Shown: in pieces, positions 12,137-23,634 of the stretch
Layout: every line of letters starts with the position of its first letter
Numbering within the stretch: position 1 is the stretch's first letter
Source: Branchinecta lynchi
Lineage: Eukaryota > Arthropoda > Branchiopoda > Anostraca > Branchinectidae
DNA length: 64,000 bases
Direction of reading: 5' to 3'
NCBI GenBank assembly: GCA_023053575.1
Contig: JAKZAP010000016.1
Span: forward strand, 12,728,030-12,792,029
Notes under the pieces: model-generated
Told to the model about the DNA's origin: nothing
Database searches by the model: none
Seen by the model: only the letters and a program-made list of their open reading frames with translations
Position numbers and translations under genes: made by a program

Positions 12137-12926
12137 CTTTTGTCCTTCAGTTCACTACTTAAAGATTTGTCTTCGTCATCCAGCGTTTTTGGAAAAAGGG
12201 TAACCGTTGGCCTGCTGAGGATTCATAAGCCTTTGAAATTTGCATCCCCTTAGTCAAGGAATAGCTACCTTTTGGTTGCCATAAATCCTACGGTGCCTCA
12301 AACTAGCATTATTTAGAGACACCTTTTAGGTTTCCATAGGCTTTTCAACCATTTCTTTTTAACCCAAATCCCGCAAGAATATGAGGAGGGTTTTCGCGAG
12401 ATTTCAGAATCACTTTCAAGCAAGTGAAGTAAATCGCGAGAACTGTGGCTTTCGACTTTCGAACTGGATTGATCGCGAAAACACATGGAACAGCTGAGAA
12501 AATGTTGGATTAATAGCTTATAATTGAATATGGGTCACCGGTCATTCCTTTGGTTCTTATATGTTCCAGCGAAGTCAAAATTACCGCCGAAGCATTGAAC
12601 TTCCCGATTCGATATGCTGAAGTCCTTTTTCATTTGTTTATTTTTTCAGTTACTCTTCGAAATCATTACAACTTAAGAAGCTATGTAACGTTCGTCAAGT
12701 TATTTTTCGTTTGTTAATTTTTTTCGTGCGCTCGAGCTCTGCTCTCACAAGCGGAATTTTTAAGGTTTGTTTAATTTTGTAAATTAAATAACCATGAATC
12801 GAAGAGCTTTCGACTAACTTTCTGAACCACTTTCCGAGAAAGCTGCTTCGGTTTCGAAAGCACGAAAACGATTGGAAAGTGATCTTCCAGTTCTTCGCAA
12901 AAACCCACCTATGGTCTCGTTGTATC
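12137..12926. other. Unassigned stretch
   Basis: No ORF, RNA or repeat signature was recognised apart from a block near 12290 (CATAAATCCTACGGTGCCTC) that recurs at 13210 (CATAAATCCTACAGTGCTTC). Confidence 0.3.
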
Positions 12927-13181
12927 CCGATGAAAAGCTTATCTCAGAACAGTACTATGAAGTTGTGCAAAAAAGTAGCATGGAGTACTAACTGATGCTA
13001 CTACATGATTCTACTTCAAGGCTACCGTGTTACTGCATTCTACTGCGTGCTACTATTAGCAAGGCAGGATGCTACTGCATACTACTACTTAGATTGGCCC
13101 AGTCTGAGGCACATTAAATGATAGTACTCTTTACTATTACAACTATCATACAACTACGCAGGCTACACATTTTTCATCGGG
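12927..13181. mobile_element. CTACT-rich MITE, copy 2
   Basis: The termini CCCGATGAAAA and TTTTTCATCGGG flank the same interior as copy 1, with shared blocks such as CAAGGCTACCGTGTTACTGC and GAGGCACATTAAATGATAGT. It is about 45 bp shorter, mostly in the TACTAC-rich part. Confidence 0.6.
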
Positions 13182-13696
13182 ATTTACTACTTTTACCTTT
13201 GAATCGCCATAAATCCTACAGTGCTTCAAAGTAGCATTATCCAACAACACCTTAAAACTTGGACTAAGTCGAAAATGTTAAAATAACCGCCAACATCATG
13301 TTTCGTTAGGTAAGTGGGCTTTCCGAAGTTGCGCTCCTACCCAGACGCGGCTCCCCTTTTGTCTTCAAGCATTCGGCATAAAATCGTCAGACAATGACGA
13401 TTTTCCAGTGCTCACTGGACTAGATAGCTTAAGTCACAATTAGGTCTTTGTCAATGCTAAGGTACTTTTTTCCACGTTTAAGGCAACGTGCTTAAAGCCA
13501 GTATCAAAATAATTGCTGTCAATTCCAAGGCGAGTATATATCCTTCAAACGTAGATCGGAATGACAGTCTTGCCCTTCCTGGTCTTTTCTTTTTCGGAGT
13601 GTACGATCAGTCGTTTTGGAAATTTTCTCAGGTTGCTGCTGAACCACTACACTCCAGCGAAGGTATATGAGACCAAGGTCTCAGTTTCGAAATTTT

Positions 13697-13980
13697 GGTT
13701 GCGTTTCGGAACTTAACGATCGTTAACAAATTGTTAACAGTTGTTAACTTTTTGCGGTCCACGTTTCTGATTTAGAAATTCAAGCTCCGGCCACCTACAA
13801 TTTCCGTTCCAGAGCTAAACGATTGTTGACTATTTTGTAACGATGGTCGGGGGGCATCGTTACAAAATATTTAAAAACTGTAGAACTGGGAAAAGGTAAC
13901 AATCGTTAGAGCTGCAGTTAGCTCAGCCACGAAGTAAAGTTAACGATTGTTAATAATTGTTAAGTTTTCGGAACGCAACC
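13697..13980. mobile_element. Foldback MITE with GGTTGCGTTyCG ends and GTTAAC repeats
   Basis: GGTTGCGTTTCGGAACTTAA (from 13697) and its inverted partner ending TTTTCGGAACGCAACC (13980) bound a 284-bp palindromic element full of GTTAACAATTGTTAAC-like words. A second inner inverted pair is TTGTAACGATGG / CATCGTTACAAAA. The ends resemble PIF/Harbinger elements, but the flanking T-run leaves the duplication ambiguous. Confidence 0.55.
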
Positions 13981-15034
13981 TTTGTTTCTTAGTATTTTGT
14001 CTGCGTCTTCGTCTCCACCTCCGCATAGTGACGTTAGAAACTATTATCAGCACATCAATAAAACTTACTTAACGTCACTTACACTAATTTATAACTAAAA
14101 TTAAATAACAGATTTCTAATTTTTTTCTTTTTTCTATTTCATCTTCACTTTAAAACCCTTGTTATTTAAATTGTACTTATAGCAGCAAAGTAGTTTGTTT
14201 AATCAAGTTTCTTGATCTATGGTCAACATAGATCTTTGTTTTGTCTTCAGTAAGTGTGTTGAATATATAGTTACTATTTGATTTGCAGAATATTTTTTTG
14301 TACCATGGCCCGTTGGGCTTTCCGTGTACAATACGTACATACGATACATAAGGAGTCCACAATAAGTTGTTCGTCAAACTGAGGGATATTAGTCGTTTTT
14401 TTTTACATATACTACCGTTTCTTTTTTCATACATTACTGCTTCACTCCACGCCCCTATTTGTTCCATTCATTCTCCTTTCCAAGATTCCAAACTGCATAT
14501 GTCATTTTAACCCACCCTAACGGCACTACACTAATTTTGCATTTGAGGCGCCCGCGTGTTCTTTCCGAGCATCTCATTGGTCAGAAATACCAGTTAGACA
14601 CGTTTTTCCGTGTTTCTCAGCTTGACTTGTCACTACATGACTACTCCTACGGGGCGGGCAACCTGTCACTTGTCCGTAGTTAGAGCGAAGCTGAAAACTG
14701 CGGGGACGGGTTGAGATACCCAGCGGAATTTCATGGAGTCGGGTATGTTAGAATACTGGAATATCAACTGTTTCTGTCTCTGCTCGCCACCCCGATGCCC
14801 GGTGGGAAGAAACTCCGGCGAGGTCATCGTAAAACGTGGCTGAGCACCCTCAAGGAAAACCTCAAGCCCATCCGAGGCTTCCACCGGCATGGGAGGAGAG
14901 GGGATCCCTACTGGCTTCAAATCTAGATGCGATTCACAGAAGACCGAGATTCATGGCATGCCTTGGTCCGTCAGCTGCTGTCGCCAGGGAGAGCTGTACA
15001 GCTTGCGTCCTAACACAAGTACAAGCATCAACTG
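13981..15034. other. Unassigned stretch
   Basis: AT-rich to 14460, then more balanced with short overlapping frames. Overlapping ORFs at 14666-15111 have no supported product. Confidence 0.3.
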
Positions 15035-15135
15035 TTTATTTTATTTACTTATTTATTTCTGACCCGCTTTTTGGTTACAGCGGAGAAAAGAAAAGAAATA
15101 CAAAACATTAAATAAAACAATATAAATAAAATGTG
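15035..15135 (-). mobile_element. LINE 3' tail remnant
   Basis: TTATTTATTTCTGACCCGCT followed by GCGGAGAAAAGAAAAG is a diverged version of the LINE tails near 405 and 9868, on the minus strand. Confidence 0.45.
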
Positions 15136-15229
15136 TATGCGTTCTACACTTTAAATACACTTTAAAACACACTAAATACACTTAAAATTTTTACACAATG
15201 AAATTTAGACTAAACTGGATCAGGATTAA

Positions 15230-16345
15230 CAAGACCAAAGGTTTCGATAGATAACAAAAATTTAATATTTGATCCCCAGACAATTGGGTCTCGTCTTCGC
15301 CAGAATCCTTGAACATTTTCACTATTGAAATTTAAAAACAAGTTAATTCAGCAAAACTAATCATCTGAGACAACCAAGTTCAGATATACTTCTATAAGCC
15401 ATATCTACTTTGAGGATACTGACCGAAACTTCCTGCTTTATACTTTTGCCACATTTCCGGTTTCAGCCGAATACCGAGCGAACTACTTGTCCAGCAAATA
15501 AATAAAGTTCAGAAACGAATTCAGCGTATCTCCTTATCCCTATAAAGAACATCTAACCAATTTTAAATAAAACTTTAACTTATAACATATTTTCCGGTTT
15601 CAGCCGGATTCCGGACGAACTAAATGTCAGGGTAAAAAATGATTGTCATATACGGATTCAGTGCCTCTTCTTACCCCTAACTGTCATCTAGTCGACTTAA
15701 AATAATACTTTTGCTTATAACAGATTTTCCGGATTTCGGGCGAACTAATATTCAGGGTGGAAAATGATTTTCGCATAAGTGTTCAGCACGTCTTCTTATC
15801 AACTTCAAATAAAACTTTTCCTTCTAACAAACTTTCCAGTTTTTGCCCGATTCCGGACGAATTACTTGTCCGGCGAGGATATGGTTTTCATCTTCGTGTT
15901 GTCTTGTCTTCTTACCCCGTAATCGACTATCACATTGGCTGTTCATAAATATTTTCTTTGCCCTTTAATCTGAACCCCCTCCCCCACTCGTAAATATAGG
16001 GCTAAAGAGCCCATCTATGAACTCGACCTTACCCTTGACCAGGGGCGTCACGACGGGGGGGGGGAGGAGGGGGGATTTTTTTTTCAAAACTGTCATTTTT
16101 TTCTTAAGACGTTCGTTTTCTCTGCAAAAAAAAGTCGGTAAAATTACCGCCAAGTCGGAAAAAATCCTCCCCCCCACGACAAGCATTTTGGCAAGTAATG
16201 CCTCTGACCTTGACCCAAATGAATCCTCGCACCAAGTTTCGTCAAAATATCTCATTCCCTTCGACAGTTGTCGTGCTGACAGACGGACGGACAGACGGAC
16301 AACTTTTGAGATGTCATAAGTATCCCTCCACTTACGTTTCGACAT
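15230..16345 (+). repeat. Family A repeat block, copy 2
   Basis: It opens with AAAGGTTTCGATAGATAAC and ATTTGATCCCCAGACAATTG. About five units of ~115 bp follow, each with TTTCCGG, GGATTCCGGACGAACTA, a polypurine GAAAATG and a CTTCTTACCCC segment. The 3' part has GACAGACGGACGGACAGACG and ends in TTTCGACATCCCAAAAA. A hAT-type MITE (16040-16206) is inserted in it. Confidence 0.65.
16040..16206. mobile_element. hAT-type MITE with G- and C-tracts
   Basis: It begins CAGGGGCGTCACGAC followed by a G-rich tract and ends with a C-rich tract, CACGACAAGC and GCCTCTG. It is flanked by CCCTTGAC and ACCTTGAC (7 of 8 match), as expected for a hAT 8-bp duplication. It is inserted in a family A block. Confidence 0.6.
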
Positions 16346-16901
16346 CCCAAAAAACTATTCTGAGTCTGTAAATGATTTGAAGCGGTCCGCTGGCTCGTTC
16401 TTAATTGTATAATTACAGCTTTGTAAAAAAGTTTCATCAGAAATGGAAGCTTGAAGGCTTTAAACTTTCAGAACAAAAATAATTCATGCTTCCTATTGGT
16501 TGGATTAAAAAAAAAAAGTGTCATAACTGAGACTCCGTTTTTATTTACAAACGTTGAAGCCTTCAAACTCGCACAATAAAACGAAACTCTCTTTCAAAAG
16601 TGTTATTATGCCAATTTAACACCAAGAAGAAATAGCCAGATTAACGTTTCCAGCAATTCACTGGCTCAGAATGGTTACCAAACGCCAATAATTTAGTCTC
16701 AAAGTCGAAACTTCTACACCTGTTACTTTGTTTTTATGCTACCTCTGATGATGGTGTAGAAATATCCGTTTTCGTCGGGTAGGGTGCAATCTTTCTATGA
16801 CGCTTTTTTCAGCTCCAATATAGGATAGGTGCTAGATCACTATGAATTTTTTCTATGAATTATGAACTATGAATTTTTTCTAACTGGCAGTACTCTTATA
16901 T

Positions 16902-17689
16902 CTGTGGTTCCCAACCTTTTCCGTACCGCGTACCCCTAATCAAGGTTTGAAAGCATTGCGTACCCCCTTTTTCAGAACGTGAAAAAGACGATAGTTATTA
17001 TCATGAATTATAAGACATATGTGTAAAAATATATACAAAATTAGGCGACAATCATTAGAGGCTGCTTTGTAGCAAAAGTTTTGCCGAATCTCGGCTCGAC
17101 GTCATTAGCGGCATATTTTTTACTGTCAGCCTGTTTCTGTGTCTGGTTTTGATCTTCTCCGTGCTTTCATCTAGCTGCATCGCAAAATTTCGTTAGCTTA
17201 ATTCGCAACCTGAATGACAATATCACTCAAAATGTCTTTGATTCTTCTTATAAACAAAATTGTTGGACACAGGAACAGAATTTGCGGCAGTAAGCTAGCC
17301 CTTTTTGAATCAACATTATTTCACTGACTTTCACTAGGGCTTGTAGCCAGCGGGGTCCCGCACGGGTTGACAATACCCGTCCCCCCAAAAAGGTCGGCCA
17401 AACGATTAAAAGAAAAGAGTCTGCGCGAAGCGCTGCGATTTTTCGTAAAAGCTTAAAAACAAAAACAAAAAACAGAAGGTAAAATTGACCTGTCGGCCAG
17501 TAACCTTGCCCCTTAAGACACACTTTGGCTGGTGATGCATCTGCTGGTAATATCCGGCTTTCGGCAATCAAAATGAGTGAGGCGAGGTTTTGAAGCTACA
17601 GACTAAATCAATTTTGGTTCCTTCGCGTACCCCTTGCAAGGGTCTCGCGCACCCCTTGGGGTACGCGTACCACCGGTTGGGAAACATTG
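16902..17689. mobile_element. Non-autonomous hAT element (GGTTCCCAACC ends)
   Basis: CTGTGGTTCCCAACC (16902-16916) and GGTTGGGAAACATTG (17675-17689) are inverted repeats matching at 12 of 15. Next to each end, CCGTACCGCGTACCCC and GGGGTACGCGTACC form a second inverted block. Flanks are CTCTTATAT and CTCTATAT, an 8-bp duplication with one extra T on the left. These ends resemble widespread hAT/Charlie-like elements. A 107-codon minus-strand ORF inside has no transposase motif. Confidence 0.75.
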
Positions 17690-17693
17690 CTCT

Positions 17694-18185
17694 ATATGAC
17701 TTAGTCCGAAACACGCCACTTAACCTCGGGAAGAACATAAAACGTCACGGAAAAGAAGCAAACGAAGCGAAAAAGAAGCGAACCCTCAAATTAATTCATC
17801 ACACGGCTATTAATCATTGGCACGAAGAGTTAGTCCTCAATTGCATTTGGGGGCGTAAACAAAAATTTAGTTGGAAATGGCATTAGTGGGAGCAAACGCC
17901 TAACTACGAAAATGAAGATTCCCGAAACGTGGCAACAGATGCCACTGGGACATGCACTGCACTATAAAGTACGATTCGAGGCTGTCAGAGTTAAGTCAGT
18001 CCTCCACTGGCAATACTCTAGATGACTAACTATTCGCGCTGATGAAGATAACCGTGTGTTCAACAAAGAGCCCAGAAACGTCACGACAACAAACGTTGTT
18101 GATTGGTTTACAACAAAACTGAACAAATTTACAGGATTCGCGTTAGGGTGACATTTTCAATGGCGTGTTTCCGACTTAAGTATAT
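17694..18185. mobile_element. Foldback element with ACTTAGTCCGAAACACGCCA ends
   Basis: ATATGACTTAGTCCGAAACA (from 17694) is repeated inverted at TGTTTCCGACTTAAGTATAT (to 18185). The first 40 bp match the start of the AACACGCCA dispersed repeats (26625, 31400, 32615), which suggests these are truncated or deleted relatives. It abuts the hAT element on its left. Confidence 0.55.
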
Positions 18186-18569
18186 AAAACCTGTTAAAAA
18201 TATAAAAGCTGTATAAAGTAAGCTGTCAGAAGCCGTCGTAACACGTTGTAAGCGGCCTTTTTGGAGGTTTTCGGCCAATTAGAGCACGCCGGGTCCGAAA
18301 AAGCACGGTTACGACGGACTTACGATTGCTAGTGAAGGACCAACTTTAGTGTCGCTCACCTTTCTCCGCGAAGGCAGTTGCATGATTGTGTATGCTGGCC
18401 ATTCTTACCAAGGGCATTAGCAGTGGAAAGACAGGAAACTAACACAAACCCCATGAGTTGCAACAACCAGAGCCGTTTAGCATTTGGTTTCTCGTTAAAA
18501 CAGTTATTAAGTAACTAAGTAAGTAACTGTTCAAATAAGCAGAGGCGGTTCGAAAGGGTAGGGCATAGG

Positions 18570-18750
18570 CAAGGCCGTATCCCGGGAGAGGGCTAGGGGG
18601 CTGACCCCCCCCCCGAAACAGACAAAAATAATCATTTTTATAGGCTTTTCCCTCTGATCTATGTGTTTTTTGTACCTTTTTGTTGACCAGCAGGCAATAA
18701 CCCCCCCCCCCCCCCCCCCCCCCCCCCGAAAATTACTGGACACGGGCCTG
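18570..18750. mobile_element. hAT-type MITE with long C-tracts
   Basis: The ends CAAGGCCGTATCC and GGACACGGGCCTG are inverted repeats (10 of 13), with a perfect 8-bp duplication GGCATAGG (18562-18569 and 18751-18758). The interior has two C-tracts (about 10 and 27 bases) around CTTTTCCCTCTGATCTATGT. A related copy without clear ends lies at 32125-32290. Confidence 0.85.
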
Positions 18751-18869
18751 GGCATAGGTGGGTGACAACTTCAAAATATACGACTGGCTAAAAACAAAAG
18801 GACACAGGCTCAAGATATATTAACGTTATAAGTTTTAAAACGTTACGGAAAATTCCACTGTAGTAGTAA

Positions 18870-19400
18870 AATAATAAACAGATAAGTAACACGAATTAGA
18901 CGATGCCGTTCATATCACATTTCTCTGGAAAGATGAAAAGCGTCGGCACCAACTTCTGACATATCTACTCAAGACAAAATAAACTAAGCGACGCATGCGA
19001 AATTTTTTCAATCCGGGCAAACTCTCAGACCCTAAATCTCAAGCTTAAAATCACAAATAAATGATGCAAACCAACTAAATAGAAATAGGGTAGGACTACG
19101 AAAGAGCCGCAGGCAAACGATTTAAAATCAGACTGTATTCGGTAATATTCGACTACTTCCCACACAAACTCTTGCTTTTAACGTGGCTCATACCTCAAGC
19201 AGCAGCTTTTACCGTATGTACCCAAGACAAATTTAAAATAAGCGCCGCAGGCGATTTTTTTGTAATCCGACCTTTTACTGGCATTTCTAGCTTTTAAGGT
19301 GGCTCAAATCTTAGGCCTAATACGACATTACTGACCATTCACCAAAAAGCGAGTAGGCTACTATGAAAGACGGCGCAGGTAAAGTTTTGCGAAACATTTT
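18870..19400. repeat. Degenerate tandem units with GCGCCGCAGGCG motif
   Basis: About four ~150-bp units end in motifs such as AGCGACGCATGCGAAATTTT and AGCGCCGCAGGCGATTTTTT. The same motif recurs inside the hAT copies at 21830 and 38345, so this is probably a decayed relative of that element's interior. Confidence 0.45.
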
Positions 19401-19424
19401 AAGGGCTGCCTACGATATCATACA

Positions 19425-19515
19425 TGAATGAATGAATACGTTTATTACCCATCTTTACATAAAATGTCACTGATGGAGTATAAGAAAAGAAAAACAAAGT
19501 CAAAGGAACAATGAA
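19425..19515 (-). mobile_element. LINE 3' tail remnant, opposite strand to the adjacent RT
   Basis: The sequence starts with an (ATGA)n run followed by TACGTTTATTACCCATC and GATGGAGTATAAGAAAAG. On the minus strand this is the usual end of an L2/CR1-like LINE with a short tandem-repeat tail. It abuts a plus-strand RT fragment, so two retroelement pieces lie head to head. Confidence 0.5.
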
Positions 19516-19539
19516 CAACACACAAGATACAAACTTAAC

Positions 19540-20302
19540 TTGGCAATACATACTTGGTTAACTAAGTTCAACGCAAAGAAGACCAAAGTCATTCATATTG
19601 GGCATAACAACCCCCACAACCAATACACCATGGATACCCCCCACGGAAGACAAGTAATCGAGAGCAGCAACTGCGAAAGCGACCTTGGTGTGCTTATCGA
19701 TGCCGAGCTCAAGTTTCACAAGCACACGCAAAACGTCGTCAGTAGTGCCAATCGAGCACTTGGAGTCATCAAGCGAACTGTAAGCAGTAGGAGTCCTAAG
19801 GTGATCAGCAAGTTATACACGTCGCTCGTCAGGCCGAAGCTGGAAGTTGGAGTCTCACTAGCATAACCGCAATACGAGATGGATCGAAGGTGTCCAGCGA
19901 CGTGCAACGAAAATGGTCAAGGGATTGCAAAGCACCCCATACCCAGAACGACTCAAAGCCCTGAACATCCCCACAATGACCTACAGGAGAAATCGTGGTG
20001 ATATGATAGCTGTGTACAAGAATTTGAGCAGCAATATCCCACCCAACATTTTCGTGCCAAACACAGGAGGAACCACCAGGGGCCACCCAAAAAAGCTGAA
20101 GAAGAGGCCTGTACTGAAACGGCATGCACAGAACTTCTTCACAAGTAGGTCGATCAACTTGTGGAACGCGCTAGCAGATTCCACTGTTACCTACTAAACA
20201 ACAAATAGCTTCAAACAACATTTGGACAAGGAGTGGTCAGGCAAACAGTGGAGATTCAACTGGAAACCTGAACAAGACAGCACCCATGAAGGCGTATATT
20301 AG
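19540..20302 (+). pseudogene. Broken LINE reverse transcriptase (C-terminal palm/thumb part)
   Basis: Two overlapping frames together read as the C-terminal half of a CR1/L2-like non-LTR reverse transcriptase. The first has FNAKKTKVIHIG, then CESDLGVLIDAELKF and TSLVRPKLE. After a frameshift or small deletion between about 19864 and 19883 comes IEGVQRRATKMVKGL, then YPERLKALNIPTMTYRRNRG and GDMIAVYKNL. An in-frame TAA at 20195-20197 interrupts it before FKQHLDKEW, and the last stop is at 20300-20302. The catalytic YxDD motif lies upstream of what remains and is absent. This is a dead 5'-truncated copy. Confidence 0.88.
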
Positions 20303-20429
20303 GAGAAATCCTATTCGCCTGCAATTGCAAATTTGCAGGTAATTTGCAGGTATAACTCAAGAAAGAGAACATCTGTCCGTGCCCCAATAACTCCCAAACG
20401 GAGTGGGATATTTTCTCGTAAATTGGTCT

Positions 20430-21140
20430 GTGGCAATGCTTCCACTTTGAATTTAGACTACAAAAACTTAGTGCAATCATCAAGACCGTCCTAAAGTGCT
20501 TACAAAGCCTTTTTATGTGCAAACCTTACTCCGCAACTCGTTGCAACCAGAAATAGGTCATTTGCTGTCGAAATTCACCCAACTGACTCATAGCAAGCTC
20601 AAAACTTGTGACTGTCTCTAATATACGACTAGAAAATCTCTTTGTAAAATGTGACAAGAAACGGGTCATTTTCAGGGAAAATTCACGCTTGATGTCATTC
20701 TGGCCTCTGGCAAGTTAAGACATACAACTGTGGTTCTGACAAGCTTAAAGCTTAAAACATACTACTAAAATCTCTATGTAACAATACTATCCAGAAACAG
20801 GTCACTTGAAGGCAAAGCTCATGATTAGCTAATTACTTTGTCTACCTTTATCTTGCAAGCTCCAAACTTAGAACTGTCACTAATTTACGACTAGAAAATC
20901 CCTTCGAAAAGTACGACAAAAAAAATGGGTCTTTTCAGGCAAAATTCATGGTTGATGCCATTCTGGCAAGCTTAAAAATAAGACTGCCATTCTCGAAAAC
21001 TTAGAACACACAGCTGTGAATCTGAAAACATACGACTAGAAATTTCTCCGTAGACAGCTATTCGGATTAAACCTGATTAATTGATTGATTGATTTGTGGG
21101 TCGAAATTCACGCTTGGTAACTGCCTGTTATGTCCTTCTG
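20430..21140. repeat. Degenerate tandem repeat, ~250-300 bp units
   Basis: Successive units share ATACGACTAGAAAATCTCTT, AAACGGGTCATTTTCAGG, AAATTCACGCTTGATG and CAAGCTTAAAACATACGACT. Four diverged units can be followed. No coding content. Confidence 0.5.
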
Positions 21141-21829
21141 AAAAGCTCAAAACATACGACTGAGAGTAGATTCTCTGGACCATGGGGTGAGTCACCGCAC
21201 GCCCCTTCCTTCGAACCACCCCTGCAAATAAGAGTCTACTGTACATCATAGTCTCAACATCCCTACTGAAGACTACTGTGGAAAAATCGAAAATCACAAA
21301 CGGGTGTCACAATACTTTGGTGTAGGCTATTTATGATTTAAATCTAATTAAGAAGATGTAAAAAAAAAGTTGCTTTTTCGGTTAAACTTTAACTGAGTTT
21401 GAAAGTAAGCTTGTCAAAGGATGCTATACAAACCTGTATAAAGCCTGGTAATCCATCGTCAGGTAGCCACATGACCTTGACAAAAGGCAATGTTTACACT
21501 GTCTCTTGACTTGCTCTTGACCAAGAACTATAGATGAAATAAAAAAAAATTCGATCGAATATTCGCAAAATGAAATATTCGAAGGCCTCTCGAAAATTGC
21601 GAATATTACGAAAAATTTAAATATTTCGCAAAACTGAAAAATACGGAAAAATTGAAAAATATGGCGAATTTTCGCAAGAAAAATGCAATTTTCGGGAGTT
21701 TGTGCCACCCCACTACGCAATCATGTCCAAGCGCGGCACGCAACCATGGCCAACAGGTTCGTAGGAAGGCGATTTTTTGCAGCTTTGATGGATAACTGGG
21801 GATGAGTCAGGTTAGTCAAGGGTTGCATT

Positions 21830-23218
21830 CAGGGGCGTCGCAAGTGCATTTTCGGTGGGGGGGTGCAGAGCCAAAATTTTACCGAATCTTTCAAAAAATT
21901 TACCGAATCCTAGAACTAAGAATTCGAGCTTTAAATTATGGAACAGAAACGATTACGTAGGAAGAGTAACAATAAAAGGCAGCATGAACGACGATAAGCC
22001 AACTATTTGGCGAAGCCCACATAGAGAATACGTTGCCGGGCATGATTGCAGTAACAGCTACTATCTATTATAGCCAACAGAAAATTAAATCGAGCGCCGC
22101 AGGCGAAAATTTTCGAAATCCATTTTTTTTTGTTTTTGTAGGCTAAAATTTAATTGCTTCTATTACAAATTCTATCATTTACCGTTGATGAAATACCGAG
22201 ATTCTTAAGAAGTTCTAGAAAACGGATGGAGCGACGTTCCGGCAGCAGCAGCAACTGTAGTCTAGTCAATATACTACCTATGAGAACATAAAGTGAGCGC
22301 CGCAGGCGACATTTTTTTTTGCTTTTTCCTGCCAAATTTAATTTCCATTCAAATTCTAGCTTTTAATGTTTCGAAATCTCAATCCTAAAACTGGCTTAAA
22401 ACCCCCGTCAAATGACGCGCCCTTCCACAAAATAGAGAACATTACGAAAAGTGCTGCAGGCGGAATTTTCGAAATATTTATGATCAGATTTTCTTTTTGG
22501 GATCCGAAATAAAAGTAAGGACTATCGATGATATCACAGATCATCAATTTTGTCTGCGACAAGTGCTTCACTCGACCTCTTCTGAATTTCGAGGTTCGTG
22601 GTAACTTCCGGATCCTGGCAATTACAACGAATAAGTTACCGAATCTCAGTTATTATACCGAATAAGTTTAGACCGATAGCGTGTTCGGGATTCTGTATAA
22701 CCACCGTATCCCGGTTAGTATACCGAATTGTTTCGGTATCGAAAGACTACCGAACAATATTCATATTCGGTATACTTTCGTCGAAACTGGAACAAAAGTC
22801 AGGATTCGTGGTTTACTTCCGAATCCTGGAAATTACACTTAATAAATTACCGAATCCCAATCATGACACCGAATAATTCTGAACCAACAGCTTATTCCGG
22901 AGTCTGTGTAACTGCGGAATCTCCATAAATATACCGAATAGTTTCGGCATTGAAAAATTACCAAATGATTTCAGTAATTCTCTCACCAAATTCGTGATAA
23001 CTAACGAATACTGGCAACTATACCGAATCCCGATCATTATACCGAAGAGATTTGTACAGATAGCCTATTTAGGAGTCTGTATATATCTACCGAATCGCCG
23101 TAAATCGAAAAAATACCGAACAATTTTAGTAAACTTTTGGGCCTCCGGCCCAAATTTTTTACCGAATCTCAAAAAGGTGGGGGTGTGCTGCACCCCCCGC
23201 CCCCTTGCGACGCTCCTG
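21830..23218. mobile_element. Non-autonomous hAT element, copy 1 (1.39 kb)
   Basis: CAGGGGCGTCGCAAG (21830-21844) and CTTGCGACGCTCCTG (23204-23218) are inverted repeats matching at 14 of 15. A perfect 8-bp target duplication GTTGCATT flanks them (21822-21829 and 23219-23226). The left half has ~200-bp units ending GAGCGCCGCAGGCGA. The right half is a series of short ATACCGAAT/ATTCGGTAT words. G/C homopolymer tracts sit just inside both ends. No transposase frame. Confidence 0.9.
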
Positions 23219-23634
23219 GTTGCATTGCATTTGAAGGAAATTATAGTGTGGTTTAGATACGAAGGATACGTATGAGATTTTGTTATTTTTAACTGGTGAT
23301 TATATTTTACTTGATTACTAGGTTAGACAAAACAGGATCGGCAGGGGAGGGCCGTAGCTTCATATCCGGAAAACTGAAATTCTTGTTTGTCTTGCAAATT
23401 AGATTCTTGTACTTATTGAACTTGAAAACATCAGGAAAAACCTACCTTTAACTCCTCTGTAGATTAAGCTTAGCAGAAAGGATGTTCGGCATATTAAGAG
23501 GGGTTTCTCACTTTAAGAAAACTCATGTGCGGTATAATTATTCTGCGCTGTAGGTGGATGTTACCGGGTGCTGGAGGTCTATACGTGAGTCAGTCAGTCA
23601 TGTGAACTTGTTTTAAGTCAGTTATTTTCATTTC

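Noticed and set aside
17248..17571. 107-codon minus-strand ORF
   Set aside because: It is inside the non-autonomous hAT element and shows no hAT transposase motif such as a dimerisation region or BED finger.
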